From Pedobacter petrophilus (GTDB taxonomy: Bacteria; Bacteroidota; Bacteroidia; Sphingobacteriales; Sphingobacteriaceae): a stretch of 64,000 nucleotides of DNA. Position numbers and translations under genes: made by a program. The notes under the pieces were generated by a model. The model saw only the letters and a program-made list of their open reading frames with translations. It searched no databases and was not told where the DNA came from. The first letter of the stretch is position 1. Every line of letters starts with the position of its first letter. Shown here in pieces: positions 27,782-36,843 of this stretch. The DNA is taken from NCBI RefSeq assembly GCF_009674725.1, contig NZ_WKKH01000015.1, positions 1 through 64,000 of the forward strand, given 5' to 3'.

Positions 27782-28322
27782 GGTTAAGTGCTGCGAAAGG
27801 TTTTAATAAAAGATCTTTATCGGATACAGATTGCTGGTCTGCAGGAATTAACCAGTCAATATTTAAATCAGTGTCGTTATAAATAACGCCAGTTTCAGAC
27901 GCTTTGTTAAAAAAGTTGTCGCATTTGTAGAGAAATTCAGCAGTTTCACTCAACACCGAGAAGCCATGTACAAAACCTCTTGGAATGTACAATTGCAATT
28001 TGTTCTCCGCACTTAGCCGCACGGCAACATGTTTGCCATAAGTTGGCGAACCCGGACGTACATCTACCGCAACATCTAAAACTTCACCTTTGGTTACGCG
28101 TACCAGTTTTGCTTGTGCAAACGCACCGGTTTGGGCATGTAGCCCCCTGATTACACCATAGGATGAATAAGACTGATTGTCCTGAACGAATTCACCAGAT
28201 AATCCGGTTTTCTCTTCAAATGTCTGTTTATTGAAACTCTCAAAGAAGTATCCCCTTGGATCATCGAAAACCCGTGGCTTAATGATAATACAGTCTTTTA
28301 AACCTGTTTGTTCAATTTCCAT
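27774..28322 (-). CDS. rfbC: dTDP-4-dehydrorhamnose 3,5-epimerase
   Basis: 182 aa cupin-fold enzyme of standard length. The catalytic base is H62 in RGLHAQ, K72 follows in AQAKLVRV, and the acid is Y132 in FLYKC. DDPRGYFFESFN (20-31) and IPRGFVHGF (113-121) are signature stretches. It epimerises C3 and C5 of dTDP-4-keto-6-deoxyglucose. It starts at a TAATG overlap with rfbB and overlaps rfbD at the other end. The GLHAQTGAFAQAK form is slightly different from the common GLHYQ, as often seen in Bacteroidota. Confidence 0.95.
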   Translation of the reverse strand: MEIEQTGLKDCIIIKPRVFDDPRGYFFESFNKQTFEEKTGLSGEFVQDNQSYSSYGVIRGLHAQTGAFAQAKLVRVTKGEVLDVAVDVRPGSPTYGKHVAVRLSAENKLQLYIPRGFVHGFSVLSETAEFLYKCDNFFNKASETGVIYNDTDLNIDWLIPADQQSVSDKDLLLKPFAALNHG

Positions 28323-29374
28323 TATTTTTCGCTGTACTGTTTATCGTAATAAGACTGATAATTGCCTGAAGTGACATTATTTAACCATTCTTCATTTTGA
28401 AGATACCAGTCTACCGTTTTCGCTAATCCTTCTTCAAACTGTAAGCTTGGTACCCAATCTAACTGATTTTGAAGTTTGGTAGAATCGATGGCATAACGTA
28501 AATCATGTCCGGCGCGATCAGTTACATAGGTAATCAGTTTTGCTGATTCGCCTTTTTCACGACCTAACTTCTCATCCATGATTTCGCAAAGCAAATTGAT
28601 CAGATCAATATTTTTCCATTCGTTATGGCCGCCAATGTTATAAGTATCGCCGGTTTTAGATTGATGAAAAATGACATCAATCGCCCTGGCATGATCTTCC
28701 ACCCATAACCAGTCACGAATATTTTCACCCTTTCCATAAACCGGAACGGGTTTGTTATTTTTGATATTATTAATGGCTAACGGAATCAGTTTTTCAGGAA
28801 AGTGGTGTGAACCATAGTTATTGGAGCAATTGGAAATGACACAATCCATTCCATAAGTATCGTGATAGGCCCGAACAAAATGATCAGAACTTGCTTTTGA
28901 AGCAGAATACGGGCTATGTGGATCGTAAGCAGTAGTTTCAGTAAACATGCCTTCTTCACCAAGCGCACCATACACTTCATCTGTACTCACATGATAAAAA
29001 CGTTTTTGGTCATATGCGCCTTTCCAGTGTTCGCGTGCCGCATTCAATAAATTAACGGTGCCAATCACATTGGTCATGACAAAAGCAGTCGGATCGGTGA
29101 TGGAACGGTCTACGTGACTTTCTGCTGCCAGGTGAATAACCGCATCGAAGTTTTCTTTCTGAAATAAGTCACTCATAGCGACAGCATCAGTGATATCATC
29201 TTTTACAAAACGATAGTTAGGTTCATTTTCAACATCAGTTAAATTTGCCAGATTACCTGCGTAGGTAAGCTTATCCAGGTTTACGATTTCGTAACTCGGG
29301 TAGTTTTTAACGAATCGACGTACTACATGAGAGCCAATAAAGCCTGCCCCACCGGTGATTAGAATTTTTTTCAC
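28322..29374 (-). CDS. rfbB: dTDP-glucose 4,6-dehydratase
   Basis: 350 aa using a GTG start at 29374, which gives the standard opening KKILITGGAGFIGSH. An ATG at 29428 would add 18 residues not seen in the family. The NAD motif GGAGFIG is at 8-14, STDEVYG supplies the Asp-Glu pair, and YSASK the Tyr and Lys. It converts dTDP-glucose to the 4-keto-6-deoxy form. It is the first gene of the rfbB-C-D-A set and thus of the whole minus-strand polysaccharide locus. No consensus promoter is seen directly upstream. Confidence 0.95.
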   Translation of the reverse strand: MKKILITGGAGFIGSHVVRRFVKNYPSYEIVNLDKLTYAGNLANLTDVENEPNYRFVKDDITDAVAMSDLFQKENFDAVIHLAAESHVDRSITDPTAFVMTNVIGTVNLLNAAREHWKGAYDQKRFYHVSTDEVYGALGEEGMFTETTAYDPHSPYSASKASSDHFVRAYHDTYGMDCVISNCSNNYGSHHFPEKLIPLAINNIKNNKPVPVYGKGENIRDWLWVEDHARAIDVIFHQSKTGDTYNIGGHNEWKNIDLINLLCEIMDEKLGREKGESAKLITYVTDRAGHDLRYAIDSTKLQNQLDWVPSLQFEEGLAKTVDWYLQNEEWLNNVTSGNYQSYYDKQYSEK

Positions 29375-29608
29375 AGTTATTAATTGTTTACAATCGGCTA
29401 AAATAACATAGTTATTACAATTAAACAACTTAAGTCGATAATCTATGGAATTCAGAGGTTAAAACTTAGCACGGTTCATTACATAAACGCACGCTGTTAG
29501 ATAATATTGAGTAAACAACAAAATAATGGATGTACCACCTTGAACGGATGATACCCAGGGGCCTCGCCATGTTCAATTGCTGTCCTATTGCAGGATAGTC
29601 GCATTTTA

Positions 29609-29624
29609 AGGCATATATATGCCT
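29609..29624. repeat. 16-bp palindrome in the gap before rfbB
   Basis: AGGCATAT is followed directly by ATATGCCT. The palindrome lies 52 bases after the DUF3109 stop and could be a weak terminator for that operon, although no T run of note follows. Nothing else is seen in 29375-29675. Confidence 0.3.
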
Positions 29625-29675
29625 GCATAATAAAATAAATGCTGATGAAGCTTTGATTCCCGAGGTAACGCTTAA

Positions 29676-30242
29676 TTACATTGCTGCCACAGAACTTTCC
29701 AGTTCCTTATACCATTCTTCACCGTACTTTCTAATCAGCGGTCCCTTTAAAAAGCTATAAACAGGAACTTTTAACTCTCTCCCGAAGGTACAGGCATCAT
29801 GGCAGATGTGCCAGCGATCGTAATTCAATACATCGAATTCTGGATATTTAGTGATGCGGATCGGGTACAAATGACAGGAGATAGGCTTTTGCCATTCCAC
29901 AATTCCTTGCTCATAAGCTTTTTCAATGGCACATTTAGTAATGCCTCCTTCAAAAAGCACATAAGCACATTCTTTATTTTTATCTACACAGGGAGTTGTC
30001 AAATCGCCATCTTCGTCTATTACATAAGCACCCTGTTCTTCAATGGCTTTAATGCCCTTTTCGTTTAAAAGGTGTTTGATTTTTGGGTAAATCTCTTCCA
30101 GGATAGCGGTTTCATCATGGTCTAACGGTGCGCCAGAATCACCTTCTACACAACAAATCCCTTTACATTTGCTCAGATTACAAACAAAATTCTCTTTCAA
30201 AACATCTTCGTGCACCAGCACCTGTTCAACTTCTATCATCAT
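29676..30242 (-). CDS. DUF3109 family cysteine-rich protein
   Basis: 188 aa. It has an array of conserved cysteines: CNLSKCKGICC near residues 21-31, CVDKNKEC, KCAIEKA, CHLYPIR and CHDAC. This resembles the YkgJ-like zinc- or iron-sulfur-chelating domains, and the whole protein matches DUF3109, a family with no assigned function. It overlaps the DUF3108 stop codon (TAATGATG), so the two are co-translated. Either of two adjacent Met codons could be the start. Confidence 0.85.
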   Translation of the reverse strand: MMIEVEQVLVHEDVLKENFVCNLSKCKGICCVEGDSGAPLDHDETAILEEIYPKIKHLLNEKGIKAIEEQGAYVIDEDGDLTTPCVDKNKECAYVLFEGGITKCAIEKAYEQGIVEWQKPISCHLYPIRITKYPEFDVLNYDRWHICHDACTFGRELKVPVYSFLKGPLIRKYGEEWYKELESSVAAM

Positions 30243-31015
30243 TATTCTTTTGCCAAAGCATATTTTAAGCCTGCGGCTGATTTTAACTCCATGGTTACAG
30301 CCCCTACCAATATTTCTACCTGCGCCTTTACCGGCACGCGGTTTCCATCATCAGTTACCCAGAGGTAAAGGCGGCTATCCTTCTTAAAAATCCGACCCGG
30401 CTTAATAGACGGACTGAATTTTAAGCAACGGATATTTCCCAATTTACTTTTGATGGTTTCTTTCCCAACGTATTCTACCTGCAGGGCAGAAATTTCATCC
30501 TGTAGAAAATAATTAAGTTTAAAAGTATCACCTACCTTCATCTTGCTTACATCTAAACTCCTGGCGAAATAATAGGCAGAAACCAAATCGAATGTTTGCG
30601 TAGTGGGTGTAGTGAATGTACCCCGGTTGGAAACAACCTTCTTACCGTCTTGATTAAAGCGTGCCTTATCCTGCCTTTTATAACTCGACTCCCTGATATT
30701 TTCCTGATAAAAATACGGCAGCAGATCGGTCTTATCGATATAGGAATCATAACGATCCCTGATTTTGTAGAAAACATCAAACGTACCGGAAGTCTGTGCA
30801 TCAACAGAAAGGCGGTAAGTTGGCCTGTTATCGAACTTAAGATCAGAGTTGGTTACTTTTATAGTAGCTTCTGCTGCGGTAATAAATCCGTACCTGAGCC
30901 GGTACTGCAATACCTCACCTTCCTGAAAAACAGCATCTTTCTTTAAGGGTAACTGTTGTGAAAAACCCGCCAATGTTAAAAAAATTGCCGAGATGCTTAA
31001 TAATATTCGTCTCAT
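30242..31015 (-). CDS. DUF3108 domain secreted protein
   Basis: 257 aa with a signal peptide (RRILLSISAIFLTLAGFS, cleaved near residue 19). The mature part opens with LPLKKDAVFQEGEVLQYRL and YGFITAAEATI, the start of the DUF3108 beta-rich domain, a periplasmic or lipid-binding-like fold of unknown role. The pairing with DUF3109 downstream is tight. No terminator separates it from the next gene. Confidence 0.85.
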   Translation of the reverse strand: MRRILLSISAIFLTLAGFSQQLPLKKDAVFQEGEVLQYRLRYGFITAAEATIKVTNSDLKFDNRPTYRLSVDAQTSGTFDVFYKIRDRYDSYIDKTDLLPYFYQENIRESSYKRQDKARFNQDGKKVVSNRGTFTTPTTQTFDLVSAYYFARSLDVSKMKVGDTFKLNYFLQDEISALQVEYVGKETIKSKLGNIRCLKFSPSIKPGRIFKKDSRLYLWVTDDGNRVPVKAQVEILVGAVTMELKSAAGLKYALAKE

Positions 31016-31101
31016 TGCTTATTGTGTCTGTGGTGTAGATTCATCATGATCATACTTAACGTGAAGAATCTTTAGGAAAGATATACAAAAAGCAAACCAA
31101 T

Positions 31102-31617
31102 TTAATCTTTTCTTTTGAATACAGGAACCGTTGAGCAGGGCTCGCCGAACATGATACTCTTCACTACCGGCGTGAGCAGATTCGTTACTTCTACATATGC
31201 AGATACCGGAATATCGATATCACCGCAACCTTTTACCACTACACGCTCATTTGCATAATCAGTCGGATTAATCTTTGACAACGCTTTTGCAAACATTACT
31301 GCTTCCAAAGTATCTAACCCGCCAAACACCACTTCATTAGCATAAGGTTTAATTCTATTGGTCAAAAGCATATAAGCCCAGGTTGGCACAATGGCATCAG
31401 CAGAACAGATAATGGCTACGTTTTTACCCTGATATTGCGCCCAGTCGTGGTCTTTTATAAATGCCCTGAAATCCTTTTCCCTTAACATTAGTCCGTGAAA
31501 AAGATTATCCTTAATATCATAAAGTACTCTTTCACCTTTATGATAAAAGTCTTCCAGATTTAAAGTGATTAATCCACTATTGGCAACTTTATTAACGATA
31601 TTTTCTTGAATCTCCAT
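31102..31617 (-). CDS. DUF2480 family protein
   Basis: 171 aa soluble protein without signal peptide. The segments ITLNLEDFYHKGERVLYD, IKDHDWAQYQGKNVAIICS and VKGCGDIDIPVSAYVE are those of DUF2480, a family found almost only in Bacteroidota. Its function is unknown. The last of these, with GCGD, might be a metal or catalytic loop, but this is a guess. The ppiD terminator lies immediately upstream, so it must have its own promoter, which I cannot identify. Confidence 0.85.
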   Translation of the reverse strand: MEIQENIVNKVANSGLITLNLEDFYHKGERVLYDIKDNLFHGLMLREKDFRAFIKDHDWAQYQGKNVAIICSADAIVPTWAYMLLTNRIKPYANEVVFGGLDTLEAVMFAKALSKINPTDYANERVVVKGCGDIDIPVSAYVEVTNLLTPVVKSIMFGEPCSTVPVFKRKD

Positions 31618-31633
31618 GGCCTAAAAATAAAAA

Positions 31634-31662
31634 AACCGTTCCGGTTAAACATCGGAACGGTT
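31634..31662 (-). terminator. Terminator of the ppiD-like gene
   Basis: AACCGTTCCG (31634-31643) pairs exactly with CGGAACGGTT (31653-31662). On the minus strand the stem is followed by seven Ts and TTTTT after one A. It lies 21 bases after the ppiD stop. It is a textbook intrinsic terminator. Confidence 0.9.
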
Positions 31663-31683
31663 ACAAAATTACGTAATTTCTAA

Positions 31684-33768
31684 TTAATAGAATTTCACAC
31701 GATTGTCTTTTATCTTCGCATTATCCTGTAATGCCTGGAAAGCGGATTGTAAAGAACGCTGGCCTAAGCTTAAAAGCATTCCTTCTTTTTGTTTAAACAT
31801 GTTCGCAATTGGCGCCGGATTGGTAAATCCATCAACAGTGAACACATAAACACCACGATCTCCATCTATTGGCGCAGAAACTTTACCTAGCTGAGAACCG
31901 AATACGCTTCCTACCAGTTTATTTTCCTGAGCAATGCCCGGGATAATAGGATTAGCAAAAACGATGTTTTGAACCGGGTTTACCGTACGGCCAAGTTTCG
32001 AAGCAATTTGTGCTAAACCTGCTTTACCGGCACTGTTAAATTTCTCTTTTAAAGTTTTAGCTTTTACGGCATTGCGAACCATTGGTTCAATTTCCTTTTT
32101 AACTTGTGCTAATGTTAAAGTACCCTTTGGTTTAATATCAGTTAAATGCGCAATAACGTAAGCGTTAGTCATGGTGTAGATTTCCGGTAAAACATCACCC
32201 TGATCTGCCGCATAAGCATCCTGAATTAATTTACGTGGGTTATCTAAACCTGGCGCGAAACCCTGGGTTGGTGCTATTTTATCAGCCACAGCAACTTTAA
32301 GTCCTTTTTGCTTTGCATAAGCTGCGAAGTCTTTTCCTTTTACATCATTTAAGAAACTGCTGGCCGCTTTATAAGCTGTGGCCTGAGTTTTACTACTGGC
32401 CGTTAAAGCTTTCTCAATATAGGCCAGCTTAGCTACTTTAGATGAACCAATTTGTTTCTCTATTTTGATAACGTGTACGCCGAACTGAGATTTAACAACT
32501 TTAATATCACCGGCTTTTCCTTCGAACACTGCATTTTCAAATTCAGGAACCATGGCACCACGGGCGAAAGTACCTAACTCTCCACCTTTATCTTTAGAAC
32601 CATCCACACTGTAAGTTTGAGCCAGTTGAGCGAAGTTACCACCATTTGCAATTAATGCTTTTAATGAATCTGCTAATTTCACTGCTTTATCTTCACCGCC
32701 AATTTTAGCCGGATCAATTAAAATATGACTGGCTTTAACCGAGTCTGGAGAGAAACGGGTATCTACAACTTTAACTAATTTATAAGAGTTGTTAGATAAA
32801 ACCGGACCATAAAAACTGCCTGCAGGTAATGCAAAAACTGCCGAATCTACTGCAGGATCTAATTTACCTTTGGTTAAATAAGTAAATGGAACTTTAACCT
32901 CCGAGTTGATTGCCGCAAAAAGAGAATCATTCTTAGCCACTTTGAAGTCTGCTGCAATTTTCTCGATCTGTGCTTTAACTGCTGCCATATCAGCCGCAGT
33001 AGGACTGATGCTGAAGGTTACATAGTCGAAAGAACGGTTTTCCTGAGGATTGTTAAAACGCGCTTTATTTTGATCATAATATTCAGAATAATCTGCATCA
33101 GTTAATTTTACAGATGCATCCGGAACACTGGTATAGTCTAAGCTTACATATTTGAAGTTAGCCAGTTTGTTGCGGTTGGTGTACTCATCTGTAGCCTCTA
33201 ACGAAGTTACATATACAGAATTGCGGATTAAGTTTGAATATTTAGTCTGCAATGCCTGATTGGTAACTTCCTGCTGCAACATCGTAGACTGCTGAAGTGC
33301 CTGAGGTTCTTTAGATTTTAAGAAGTTCATCAGCGTTGCACGATCCACTTGTCCTGTTTGAGGATTTGCAAAGTATTGCTTGATTAATGGACTTGGATTT
33401 TGACCTTGCAAAAGATCTAACAATTCATCTTCAGAAACCGTAAGGCCTAAGCGCTCATATTCTTTGGTTAACAATACTTTCCCAAGTTCTGCATTCCAGG
33501 CCTGGTCTACTGCCATGGCAGTCATCTGCGGATTTAAACTTCCACCGTATTGTTGTTTGAATTGATTTAAGCTTTGATCTACTTTTGGCTGGAAGTCATC
33601 AATGCTGATGTCATTCCCGTCTACAGAACCTACTACCTTTTGGTTTGCTGACCAGAAAGGTTTACCCACGTTAATTGCATCACCTACTAAAAATGCAACA
33701 ATTGCAAAACCTATAGCGAAGACCAGGATATAGCCCGCACGGTTACGCAAAAATGTCATTAATCCCAT
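31684..33768 (-). CDS. PpiD/SurA-like peptidyl-prolyl isomerase
   Basis: 694 aa. An N-terminal membrane anchor (about 12-30, GYILVFAIGFAIVAFLVGDA) is followed by a SurA_N-type helical domain and one clear rotamase domain starting KASHILIDPAK and including FAQLAQTYSVDGSKDKGGE and FGVHVIKIEK (about 345-440). A second, more diverged region follows. The layout matches PpiD, an inner-membrane-anchored periplasmic chaperone that helps outer-membrane proteins fold. It has its own terminator. Confidence 0.9.
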   Translation of the reverse strand: MGLMTFLRNRAGYILVFAIGFAIVAFLVGDAINVGKPFWSANQKVVGSVDGNDISIDDFQPKVDQSLNQFKQQYGGSLNPQMTAMAVDQAWNAELGKVLLTKEYERLGLTVSEDELLDLLQGQNPSPLIKQYFANPQTGQVDRATLMNFLKSKEPQALQQSTMLQQEVTNQALQTKYSNLIRNSVYVTSLEATDEYTNRNKLANFKYVSLDYTSVPDASVKLTDADYSEYYDQNKARFNNPQENRSFDYVTFSISPTAADMAAVKAQIEKIAADFKVAKNDSLFAAINSEVKVPFTYLTKGKLDPAVDSAVFALPAGSFYGPVLSNNSYKLVKVVDTRFSPDSVKASHILIDPAKIGGEDKAVKLADSLKALIANGGNFAQLAQTYSVDGSKDKGGELGTFARGAMVPEFENAVFEGKAGDIKVVKSQFGVHVIKIEKQIGSSKVAKLAYIEKALTASSKTQATAYKAASSFLNDVKGKDFAAYAKQKGLKVAVADKIAPTQGFAPGLDNPRKLIQDAYAADQGDVLPEIYTMTNAYVIAHLTDIKPKGTLTLAQVKKEIEPMVRNAVKAKTLKEKFNSAGKAGLAQIASKLGRTVNPVQNIVFANPIIPGIAQENKLVGSVFGSQLGKVSAPIDGDRGVYVFTVDGFTNPAPIANMFKQKEGMLLSLGQRSLQSAFQALQDNAKIKDNRVKFY

Positions 33769-33985
33769 ATTGTACTTTATAAATTTATTTAGTTTTTTTT
33801 AAGAGGGCGCAAGATACAAATTTGCCTTAAAAAAGAAAACACAAAATTTTATTTATCAAGTGTTTAATTTTTAAGTAAATAGGAGGAGGGAAACAGGGAT
33901 TAGAGAAGGGAGAAATAGGTAGGAAGGAAATTGAAAATGGTAAATCCGGAGAATAGAAAAAAATAAAAATAAGCGTTTTAGATAA

Positions 33986-34083
33986 TTCAAAACTCACTCA
34001 TTCTTTCATTCAAAATTCACTCCTTCAAAATTCACTCATTCAAAACTCACCCATTCAAAATTCACTCATTCAAAATTCAAAAT
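33986..34083. repeat. Imperfect 15-bp tandem repeat
   Basis: Units of TTCAAAATTCACTCA or a one-base variant occupy 33986-34000, 34009-34023, 34024-34038, 34039-34053 and 34054-34068, with a part unit before (TTCTTTCA) and after. It lies in the 326-base gap between the lptC and ppiD genes, just after the lptC stop. The rest of that gap shows no gene. Confidence 0.75.
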
Positions 34084-34094
34084 CCCTTCACGCT

Positions 34095-34667
34095 CTACGG
34101 CGCAATGCCTTCCTGCATATTTAGCTGACCGCTTCCGGTTTCCATTTCATAGGTACTGAAGTCCTGAGGCGCTTTAAAGTTAATCCCATCGCCGATACTG
34201 CCATCTACACCTTTCACAAAAACCCTTTGGGTAGAATAAAAGATCTTTTTAGCTTCATCCCAGATTAATTCTTCAGAAGAAAAAGTATCACCTTTATCGT
34301 TTTTGACAACAACATGTTTCCTGAATATGGTTTGCTTGATTTCTTCTTTTCTAACCGCATAATCACACACCAGATTTCCACTGATGGTGCCATTGGGATT
34401 AAAGAAATCTATATTAACCCCTTTAATCATTTCTTCGTATCCGGTACCGCTGGATGGCGTAACCTTATCCATGATTGGTGCCGTACCTTTTGCTTTTACC
34501 CTGGCCGAGTCGCTATAAATGATTTCTACCCCTAAAGTCCGGTCGCGGGTAAAAGTGATCTTCTTCGCTGAAATCGCGGTTGCTTTTTTTAGGTCGTCTT
34601 CTCCACAGGCTGCCAGAAATAGCGGTAACCCGAGCATCAAACCATATAAAAAAGTTTTTAATTTCAT
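34095..34667 (-). CDS. lptC: LPS export periplasmic protein LptC-like lipoprotein
   Basis: 190 aa. It has a lipoprotein signal peptide with lipobox LAAC (about 18-21), then a beta-rich domain: ITFTRDRTLGVEIIYSDSARVKAKG and VDFFNPNGT-like, FRKHVVVKNDKGDTFSSEELIWD and FSTQRVFVKG-like stretches typical of the LptC/OstA fold. LptC bridges lipopolysaccharide from the inner membrane to LptA. E. coli LptC is membrane-anchored, while Bacteroidota members usually are lipoproteins. The start overlaps the OMP stop codon by one base. Confidence 0.85.
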   Translation of the reverse strand: MKLKTFLYGLMLGLPLFLAACGEDDLKKATAISAKKITFTRDRTLGVEIIYSDSARVKAKGTAPIMDKVTPSSGTGYEEMIKGVNIDFFNPNGTISGNLVCDYAVRKEEIKQTIFRKHVVVKNDKGDTFSSEELIWDEAKKIFYSTQRVFVKGVDGSIGDGINFKAPQDFSTYEMETGSGQLNMQEGIAP

Positions 34668-35959
34668 TAATCTACCCTGTATCTACGGAACCAGGTATCG
34701 TTAAGGGTAAAGCCAAGGTGGAAATTAATGTATTGTTCCTTAACCAGATTGTTTGTTAAAGTTCCTCTTTGACCAAATTCGGTAGTAAAGTTGATTTTAT
34801 AAAATGCTGAACCGGCATTTGCTGTAGGAAGCGGGAAGCCAAATCCCAGCGATGCGCCCATTTGTTTAATATCCTGATTGCCTATTTTGATATAAGTCTT
34901 ATCGTAACTTACACCCAAACGGTAATCAATACGCTTCATGTAACTATTGTATGAGGTGTAATCGGGTGTCCATTGCCCACCTAATGATGCTCCCCAACTA
35001 TCCTGCAAACCTGAGTTTACATTGTTGATGCTTGTTGCAGCCCATTTGCTCATTCTAAAATCTGCACCAATTAACCATTTATCATTCTGTTGAATGGAAA
35101 TTCCGAAGTTGTGAGATAGCGGTAGCTTCAAATCAGATTTGCCTCTATTGATTACATTTAAAGTATCACTGGCTAAATTTTCGGTTCCATCTAAAGCCCT
35201 GGTATATTGTATTGCGAAAGCACTTTGCTCAGAGTTGATTTTAGCAGCAGAACTTCCGGAGTATCCCAGCGTTAAAAGCGTTTTAGCTCCCAGATTGAAA
35301 TCGTACTGAATTCCGTATGAATAATTTAAACCACCAACGCTGTTTTTATTTTGGAGTTTTGCGTTAATTGCACCTAAAGCATTGTACTCCGTTGCTCTGG
35401 TAGTTTGTAAATTTCCGAAGATATACTCAACGTTACCACCAATTCTCAAATGATCTCCGAAACGGTGTCCATAACCAAAATATGCTTTTGATAAACCACC
35501 TTCACCTTCATAAAGCCGATCAACTGATAGCGTATCGATCTTAACGCTGTTTCTATAGGAATATCCAAGATCTGAATAAGGTAGAATACCAAAACTGATG
35601 GCCGATTTTCTACTTACCGGTATGGCAAAAGCCAGGTGGCTAAACGTAGAGTTGAAACTAGACTCAGATAAATTATTGCGGGATAAGCTGGTTAAACTTG
35701 CACTCATCCCAATATCGATGGTGGTTAAAGTAATACCAGAGTATGATGCCGGATTTTGCATATTAATATAATTGAACCCGGTTACTTTATTCACAGCGGT
35801 AGAAATTCCACCCATTGCCCTAAGCTGAGGAAGCAATGAACCCTTTATATTTCCAAGACCATATCTGGAATAAGGAGATGATGTGGTAACCTGTGCCTGA
35901 GCACCTAAACCACAAACTAGAACGAGTATGGCTGCAATATAATTTATTCTTTTGTACAT
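34667..35959 (-). CDS. Outer-membrane beta-barrel protein between coaX and lptC
   Basis: 430 aa from ATG 35959, which opens a good signal peptide (MYKRINYIAAILVLVCGLGA, cut after AQA). An ATG at 35980 would put seven residues before it inside coaX. The mature protein (SPYSRYGLGNIKG) is rich in amphipathic strands and resembles FadL/PorV-like barrels. Such a protein commonly sits between coaX and lptC in this phylum. Transport function is unknown. It starts one base after the coaX stop. Confidence 0.75.
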   Translation of the reverse strand: MYKRINYIAAILVLVCGLGAQAQVTTSSPYSRYGLGNIKGSLLPQLRAMGGISTAVNKVTGFNYINMQNPASYSGITLTTIDIGMSASLTSLSRNNLSESSFNSTFSHLAFAIPVSRKSAISFGILPYSDLGYSYRNSVKIDTLSVDRLYEGEGGLSKAYFGYGHRFGDHLRIGGNVEYIFGNLQTTRATEYNALGAINAKLQNKNSVGGLNYSYGIQYDFNLGAKTLLTLGYSGSSAAKINSEQSAFAIQYTRALDGTENLASDTLNVINRGKSDLKLPLSHNFGISIQQNDKWLIGADFRMSKWAATSINNVNSGLQDSWGASLGGQWTPDYTSYNSYMKRIDYRLGVSYDKTYIKIGNQDIKQMGASLGFGFPLPTANAGSAFYKINFTTEFGQRGTLTNNLVKEQYINFHLGFTLNDTWFRRYRVD

Positions 35960-35960
35960 T

Positions 35961-36695
35961 TTAATCTGCAATAGCTTCATTTAATCCTTTTAATACCAAG
36001 TAGGGATCTTTTATAATTTGAGGGGCAAAGATGCTGTTTTGTAATTGCTTATACAAAAAATTAGCGTCGCCACCCGTAATTATCACCTTTAAAGCACTTT
36101 CTTTTTTATTATTTAAGGCGATATACCCTTCAATTTCATTTATTGTTCCCTGTAATACTCCGTTTTTTATGGCCGAAAGCGTATCAACACCTTCAGGAAT
36201 ATCCTCGTTTGGATCCCAATCAACCAGGGGCAACCTTCCGGTATATTCATGCATGGATTTAAAACGCATTTTTATCCCCGGACTGATACTTCCACCAAAA
36301 TATTCATTTTTCCCGGTCAGCAAATCATAGGTAATACAGGTCCCGGCATCTACAACCAGGCAAGCTGATCCACCAAATAAACCGTTGGCGCCCAAAATTG
36401 CGGCCCATCTGTCTAGCCCTAATGTATTTGGAGTTTGGTATCGATTCGTCACTCCGTTTGTTAATGCAGTTGTAAATCGGGTATACCTGGTACGCTTTTT
36501 TAAAAATTCCGCTAATGGTGCAATTTCCTGATTTACACTACTAATGATTGCTTTTTCAGGCGAAAATTTATCGATCAAATGTGCCAGATCGATAATTCCC
36601 AACTTAAGCAAGCGAAGATGATGAATCATTTCACGATTATCAAAAACCGCAACCTTTGCAGACGAGTTACCAATATCAATAGTTAATCTATGCAT
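35961..36695 (-). CDS. coaX: Type III pantothenate kinase
   Basis: 244 aa. The phosphate-1 motif DIGNSSAKVAVF (6-17), LGLDRWAAI in the middle, and VVDAGTCITYDLL are the standard CoaX ASKHA-fold motifs. GGSISPGIKMRF follows. It phosphorylates pantothenate as the first step of coenzyme A synthesis, needs a monovalent cation and is not feedback-inhibited. It is first in a likely coaX-OMP-lptC operon. Confidence 0.93.
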   Translation of the reverse strand: MHRLTIDIGNSSAKVAVFDNREMIHHLRLLKLGIIDLAHLIDKFSPEKAIISSVNQEIAPLAEFLKKRTRYTRFTTALTNGVTNRYQTPNTLGLDRWAAILGANGLFGGSACLVVDAGTCITYDLLTGKNEYFGGSISPGIKMRFKSMHEYTGRLPLVDWDPNEDIPEGVDTLSAIKNGVLQGTINEIEGYIALNNKKESALKVIITGGDANFLYKQLQNSIFAPQIIKDPYLVLKGLNEAIAD

Positions 36696-36843
36696 ATAAG
36701 ACGCTAATTATGCGATTATTTTCTGATATGAAACTCATTCCCTTATCCAACAGATTAAAACCTTAAAAGCTTTAATGCGAAACTTTATGCCACAAAGCTA
36801 TTAATCTTTGTCAAGTTTCGCTCTAGTTTTTTGTTAAAAAAGG

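Noticed and set aside
29609..29624. 16-bp palindrome as a firm terminator of the DUF3108-DUF3109 operon
   Set aside because: No T run follows on the minus strand, so it is listed only as a palindrome.
33986..34083. Possible CRISPR array
   Set aside because: Units are contiguous 15-bp repeats without spacers, and no cas genes are nearby.
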